Origin: a virus
Virus record (IMG/VR): IMGVR_UViG_3300028589_000025
Coordinates: 1-35,188 of that record
Direction: 5' to 3' (one strand)
DNA: 35,188 nt
The position numbers and the translations under genes are program-made. Shown in pieces: positions 32,006 through 35,188 of this stretch. How positions within the stretch are numbered: position 1 is the first letter of the stretch; every line of letters starts with the position of its first letter. A model generated the notes under the pieces. The model had not been told where the DNA came from. It worked only from the letters and a program-made list of their open reading frames with translations, and did not search any database.

Positions 32006-32196
32006 TGATCGAAGTCTATATCGACAACCACGACCAACCTAGCCACGTGGAAGAAACTGTAAATAAGCTAGGAATACAGGTCATAAAGTTTGAACACGCC
32101 GATAGCGTAAGCTGCGTTTATTTGCATGGCGCTATCGGCATCGAACCATTGTACGCACTGGATATAATGCACGTGCGCAAAGCGGGTGAGAAATGA
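32005..32196 (+). CDS. Hypothetical protein (63 residues)
   Basis: Starts within the stop of the hub candidate (TAATG) and ends in an ATGA overlap with the next gene, so it is part of a translationally coupled chain. The small soluble product has an alpha-beta alternation (MIEVYIDNHDQ, VNKLGIQVIKFEHADSVSC, VYLHGAIGIEPLYAL), reminiscent of a small ferredoxin-like fold. No family or function recognised. Confidence 0.6.
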   Translation: MIEVYIDNHDQPSHVEETVNKLGIQVIKFEHADSVSCVYLHGAIGIEPLYALDIMHVRKAGEK

Positions 32197-32534
32197 ATAA
32201 AGGTGAACCGGGAATTCCGGGCGGTGGCCCGTTTGATCCCTTGCTGGACGATATTTGCAACGCGATGACTCCGCTGGTTCTTTCCGGGCAATTCGCCGGG
32301 AATTATTTGCAGCGTGACGCCGTGGTTCAGATGGTGGCGCGACACGCACAGCGCTATGCAGCAAACCAGATTGCGCTTCAAAATGCGCAGTCGGTTCAGT
32401 TGCTGACCAACCTCCTGACTGAATTGCAGGGCACCGCGTGCGCACTCGATTCCGATAAAATGTATTCCAGTTTGGTGACGAAGAAATTTCTTGCCGCCAT
32501 TCAAAACATCAACAATCCCGTGACTGCCAACTGA
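32193..32534 (+). CDS. Hypothetical protein (113 residues)
   Basis: After a Gly/Pro-rich start (GEPGIPGGGPFDPLLDD) the protein is almost all helix, with heptad-like Leu, Ala and Gln spacing (RHAQRYAANQIALQNAQSV, LLTNLLTELQGTACALD). It probably forms a coiled coil. Coupled to the upstream small gene by ATGA. Function unknown; a chaperone or small structural protein would suit the shape. Confidence 0.62.
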   Translation: MNKGEPGIPGGGPFDPLLDDICNAMTPLVLSGQFAGNYLQRDAVVQMVARHAQRYAANQIALQNAQSVQLLTNLLTELQGTACALDSDKMYSSLVTKKFLAAIQNINNPVTAN

Positions 32535-32541
32535 GGTCGTT

Positions 32542-32772
32542 ATGCACGAAACTTCCAACGAATTACCGCCATGCAATCAGGAAGTATATGATCATGGCGT
32601 CAGCGTCGGCTTTTTCGACATTCCAAAGCACACGGCAGAGCATATCTGTCAGGCTTTTTCTCAGACGCTTGGCGTCCGTGTCGATTGGCATTTCATCGGT
32701 GGCCGCGTCCACATCAAAGCGCTGTTGCCAAAAACTGAGCAGGTAGAGGAAAAAGAAAATGTCGGGAATTAA
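32542..32772 (+). CDS. Hypothetical protein (76 residues)
   Basis: Begins 7 bases after the preceding stop with a GAGG site. The product has a helix ([20 protein letters not shown]) followed by a strand ([11 protein letters not shown]) and an acidic end. The helix-strand pair recalls a small alpha-beta fold but no family. It overlaps the dCTP deaminase gene by 14 bases, so the two are co-translated. Confidence 0.58.
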   Translation: MHETSNELPPCNQEVYDHGVSVGFFDIPKHTAEHICQAFSQTLGVRVDWHFIGGRVHIKALLPKTEQVEEKENVGN

Positions 32773-33502
32773 GTCGGATCGCTGGATCAAGCGGATGTGC
32801 CAGCCGACGCGTGAAGCGTTTTTGGTTAACGGTGAATTCTATGCGTGGGTTGGTTCGCACCGTGCCTTCGACTTGCTGGCCCTGCCTCCTACAGGCTCGC
32901 GCGTGATCAGCAAACGTTTCATCGAACACACTCCGATGATTTCGCCTTTTTCTGACAAACAAATTTCGTCTGTCGAATACAAGGCCATTGGCGACGGTGA
33001 CGGTGAACGTTCTGTTCGCAGCATCATTCCTTACGGCCTAAGTTCCTACGGCTACGACATTCGTTGCGGTAACGAATTCAAGATTTTCACCAACATCAAC
33101 AACACCGTCGTCGATCCGAAAAACTTCACCGACGCGAACTTTGTATCCAAGCACGTAGACGACGGCGATGCGATCATCATTCCGCCGAATTCTTTCGCGC
33201 TGGCAAACACGCCTGAGCAATTCAACATCGACCGCGATACGCTGGTTATCTGCCTCGGCAAATCGACGTATGCCCGTTGCGGTATCATCGTAAACGTCAC
33301 GCCGCTGGAACCTGAATGGAAAGGTTCGTTGACGTTGGAATTTTCCAACACAACGCCATTGCCTGCGAAGATTTATGCGGGCGAAGGCTGCGCACAAATT
33401 CTGTTCCTCGGCTCCGACGAAGAGTGTGAAATTTCCTATGCGGATCGCAAAGGAAAATACATGAATCAGGCGTCGTTTCCAGTCTCTCCGAAAATGCTGT
33501 GA
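32759..33502 (+). CDS. dcd: dCTP deaminase with internal insertion
   Basis: The product has 247 residues; usual bacterial Dcd is about 190. The enzyme deaminates dCTP to dUTP, the route to dTTP precursors. The start [10 protein letters not shown] matches the Dcd N-terminus. The rest matches closely: [82 protein letters not shown]. Catalytic residues Ser169, Arg173 and Glu194 are present. Between residues 14 and 59 an extra segment of about 44 residues (with [19 protein letters not shown]) interrupts the usual SDRWIRRM...MIxPF junction. No stop or shift is present, so it is a real insertion. The site GAGG precedes the ATG. Confidence 0.93.
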   Translation: MSGIKSDRWIKRMCQPTREAFLVNGEFYAWVGSHRAFDLLALPPTGSRVISKRFIEHTPMISPFSDKQISSVEYKAIGDGDGERSVRSIIPYGLSSYGYDIRCGNEFKIFTNINNTVVDPKNFTDANFVSKHVDDGDAIIIPPNSFALANTPEQFNIDRDTLVICLGKSTYARCGIIVNVTPLEPEWKGSLTLEFSNTTPLPAKIYAGEGCAQILFLGSDEECEISYADRKGKYMNQASFPVSPKML

Positions 33503-33508
33503 GGCACC

Positions 33509-33853
33509 ATGGACGATTTCGATGGTTTGTTTGAAGGCGCTGCGGAACTGGTCGGTGAAGTTATTGAAATGTTGACGTGGGGTTCTGCGTCCTCTTCCGT
33601 TTCTTCTGCCACAACCAGCGCCCCGCTGTCTGCTGAGAAAATCACGGAACTGAAAACGACTCCTTTTCTGGAAGGTTTCGAAGCCGGTACGAAATGGCGT
33701 GTGAAAGAAAACGAGTGGTGGGACAACGTAACGACCGATGACGTTTTGGTGGTGAACGTTTCGATCAGCACACACGTTATTTTCAATCGACCGAACGGTG
33801 AAATCCTGTCGGTTCCTAACGGCATGATTGACGACTTCGAAAGGATCGAATAA
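33509..33853 (+). CDS. Hypothetical protein (114 residues)
   Basis: A GAGG site lies 4 bases before the ATG. The N-terminal 60 residues are acidic then Ser/Ala/Thr-rich (GSASSSVSSATTSAPLSAE). The C-terminal half is a compact beta-type domain (FEAGTKWRVKENEWWDNV, DVLVVNVSISTHVIFNRP, NGEILSVPNGMIDDFE), which looks like a small SH3-like barrel. No family recognised. It ends in a TAATG overlap with the next small gene. Confidence 0.62.
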   Translation: MDDFDGLFEGAAELVGEVIEMLTWGSASSSVSSATTSAPLSAEKITELKTTPFLEGFEAGTKWRVKENEWWDNVTTDDVLVVNVSISTHVIFNRPNGEILSVPNGMIDDFERIE

Positions 33854-34026
33854 TGGCGCCTCACGATAACCGCGAAACCAAAGCTCGCAAAAATAAAGTC
33901 CGCATTCGCTGCCTGACCAACGGCGAATTCATGGCGTATAGCTGGCTGGGCTACTACGCCCGGTACGGCTCGACCATGCAGGATGCACACACCAGCTATT
34001 GCAGGTTGGTTTGTGAACTGAACTAA
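33853..34026 (+). CDS. Small hypothetical protein (57 residues)
   Basis: The frame starts in the TAATG overlap with the preceding stop and ends just before a terminator. It is basic at the start (HDNRETKARKNKVRIRC) and then has TNGEFMAYSWLGYYARYG. The first four residues of this segment also occur as VNGEFYAW in the dCTP deaminase insertion, a short match that may be chance. Contains three cysteines. Function unknown. The translational coupling and the following terminator support it as a real gene. Confidence 0.6.
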   Translation: MAPHDNRETKARKNKVRIRCLTNGEFMAYSWLGYYARYGSTMQDAHTSYCRLVCELN

Positions 34027-34030
34027 AACG

Positions 34031-34064
34031 AACGGGATTTGCCTTGCGGTAGATCCCGTTTTTT
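34031..34064 (+). terminator. Rho-independent terminator
   Basis: AACGGGAT (34031-34038) pairs with ATCCCGTT (34053-34060), with TT before and a T-run to 34064 after. It lies 4 bases after the stop of the small upstream gene. Confidence 0.9.
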
Positions 34065-34094
34065 GTGGGATAAAAACATAAAAGGATTGGCCTG

Positions 34095-34352
34095 ATGCGT
34101 GCGCTCTATATTTGGATTGCTTGCTTGTGCAGTAGCTTGGCCGCAATTGGTTTCTGTCATGCGGGCATTCTGCTTATGACGTTGTGGCGTCAGGCAGACA
34201 ATCGCTACATTGAACTTTTCGGCACTTACACTGTCGCGGCGATCATTCCATTGTTCTTTTTGGCATTCATGGTTTCTGTTTGCCTTGTCACTCTCAAATG
34301 GGCGGTGTGTCGCCTATTCAAACGCGAACCAAACTTACCGGATTTCTTTTAA
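34095..34352 (+). CDS. Small membrane protein 1 (85 residues)
   Basis: Two hydrophobic segments are visible: residues about 4-30 (IWIACLCSSLAAIGFCHAGI) and about 45-70 (YTVAAIIPLFFLAFMVSVCL), separated by a polar loop with WRQADNRY and followed by a basic end. An N-terminal signal-anchor topology with two passes is likely. AAAGGA lies upstream of the ATG. The stop overlaps the start of the next membrane protein gene (TAATG). The pair could be holin-like, part of a lysis set or host-envelope factors, but nothing specific identifies them. Confidence 0.6.
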   Translation: MRALYIWIACLCSSLAAIGFCHAGILLMTLWRQADNRYIELFGTYTVAAIIPLFFLAFMVSVCLVTLKWAVCRLFKREPNLPDFF

Positions 34353-34606
34353 TGCGTCTTTTCGTTTTACGTTGCTCGCTGGTGTTTATTCCGCTGTCTA
34401 TGGCAATCATGGTGGCGTTGGTTGTACTGCTGTCGCACAAAGCGCTGGCAGGTTGGTTCTGGATGCGGGAACACGAAATGTATCGGCACAGCATTGCATT
34501 CAGTGTGGCCGCAATGCTGGTCGTTTACTTCGGTGCCTCAACTCTGCGTGATGGCTATCGGCTAACACGCGAAATCATTCGAGATATTTCTGCCTTTAAA
34601 GGGTAA
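34352..34606 (+). CDS. Small membrane protein 2 (84 residues)
   Basis: Starts at the ATG in the TAATG overlap with membrane protein 1. An in-frame upstream ATG at 34280 lies within that gene and has no site. Two hydrophobic segments are visible: about residues 5-28 (LRCSLVFIPLSMAIMVALVV) and 48-65 (AFSVAAMLVVYFGAS). A charged cytosolic-type tail ends in IIRDISAFKG. The two tandem proteins have the same plan of two passes with a short loop, so they may form a complex. Function unknown. A candidate promoter overlaps its stop codon. Confidence 0.6.
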   Translation: MRLFVLRCSLVFIPLSMAIMVALVVLLSHKALAGWFWMREHEMYRHSIAFSVAAMLVVYFGASTLRDGYRLTREIIRDISAFKG

Positions 34607-34611
34607 TTTAA
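34603..34611 (+). promoter_or_regulatory. Candidate phage late promoter (GTAATTTAA element 5)
   Basis: An exact GTAATTTAA copy overlaps the TAA stop of the upstream gene and lies 60 bases before the next start. A short GTGCA/TGCAC hairpin (34625-34641) lies in the leader that would follow. Confidence 0.5.
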
Positions 34612-34670
34612 TGGTAGGTATTCCGTGCAGATGTTTTGCACATGTTTTCCACCAATAAAGGAATTCTTTA

Positions 34671-35188
34671 ATGAATGTCCAGAACTACTCGGGCGTATGG
34701 GCCGAGATTATTGAAGCCTTGCAGGACAAAGGCGATCCCTCGAAGATCCGCCGCATTCAACTGACCGAAGCTGAAATGGAAGAGGTTGTACAATCGGGCG
34801 CATTTCGCAAAACCGTTGCGTCCCATTACGGCTCTTCCGAAGTTCCGGTGCTGACGCAAATCGAAGCAGGCAATGACGGCAAGATCATTTCGTTTTATTT
34901 CGGTGATGTTCTTATCTGCCTCGGCCCGTGGTCGGCAACTGGCCCGCTGGCTGCAATCGTTTATGCCCCACTGACCGAAACGCCGAAAGCAGAAACCACT
35001 TTTGTTCGTGAAGTCGGCGGCGTCAATTACATGCTGGCAGGCGTAGGCAATCCGGCTGACGATTTCGTGATTGGTAAAAACGCGAATATCGAACTCGGTT
35101 TGGCCGTGCGTAAATACAACAACAGCGAATACTTCGGTGATGGCGCTGGTGGCTTCGAAATCGAATTGGAACCGGGCGAGCGTTGGAC
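34671..35188 (+). CDS. Hypothetical protein, N-terminal part (3' end outside window)
   Basis: The ATG at 34671 has AAGGAA 9 bases upstream. The visible 172 residues begin with a helix (NYSGVWAEIIEALQDKGDPSK) and a basic-acidic segment (IRRIQLTEAEMEEVVQSG). A region of strands follows (FYFGDVLICLGPWSATGPL). A VGGVNYMLAGVGNPADDFVIG segment and an acidic FGDGAGGFEIELEPGE end come last. No family is recognised. A candidate promoter 60 bases upstream makes it the first gene of a new unit. Frame stays open to the window end. Confidence 0.65.
   Translation, partial: MNVQNYSGVWAEIIEALQDKGDPSKIRRIQLTEAEMEEVVQSGAFRKTVASHYGSSEVPVLTQIEAGNDGKIISFYFGDVLICLGPWSATGPLAAIVYAPLTETPKAETTFVREVGGVNYMLAGVGNPADDFVIGKNANIELGLAVRKYNNSEYFGDGAGGFEIELEPGERW

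Overview
The window is a stretch of a large contractile-tailed bacteriophage genome (myovirus morphology, probably a jumbo phage). Every gene I accept lies on the + strand. The genes are tightly packed, many stop/start junctions are ATGA or TAATG overlaps, and most starts follow a GGAG-type ribosome binding site. Virion morphogenesis genes recognisable as T4-type dominate: two tail sheath proteins, a gp19-type tail tube and a tube-like relative, a pair of gp26-like hub proteins, gp48/54-, gp53- and gp27-like baseplate candidates, a prohead protease, an acidic scaffold candidate and an HK97-fold major capsid protein. There is no portal or terminase gene and no integration or CRISPR machinery here. 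The host cannot be fixed from the sequence. Base composition looks balanced and the genes resemble those of phages of Gram-negative bacteria.

Layout. (1) 1-7043: the 3' end of an unknown acidic protein and a terminator, then a candidate promoter that opens a unit with tail sheath 1 and three probable fibre/decoration proteins, two of them built from Big_2-like Ig repeats. (2) 7040-12877: two probable head-associated proteins flank an insert-like block of an NAD+-dependent DNA ligase, a small unknown and a GT2-type glycosyltransferase. (3) 12888-19507: capsid module with the prohead protease, a small CxxC protein, a small possible internal protein, a very acidic scaffold-like protein, a possible decoration protein and the major capsid protein. 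(4) 19565-26128: neck/tail module with two unknown structural proteins, tail sheath 2, two tube-type proteins and two gp26-like hub proteins. (5) 26135-32005: tail-tip module with a 1172-residue protein carrying two wall-degrading domains, then baseplate components. (6) 32005-35188: small unknown genes, dCTP deaminase with an internal insertion, two small membrane proteins and the 5' part of an unknown gene.

How the parts fit. The scaffold-like protein carries about 18 xxAS tetrapeptides, mostly AxAS. The same motif sits where the major capsid propeptide should end and near the N-termini of small proteins in the head region. This makes AxAS the best candidate for the cleavage signature of the neighbouring prohead protease. 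A recurring GTAATTTAA element, found just upstream of five transcription-unit starts, is the best candidate for the phage's own late promoter. Rho-independent terminators separate several of these units, and two intergenic RNA folds, one after the capsid gene and one before the small CxxC gene, look regulatory.
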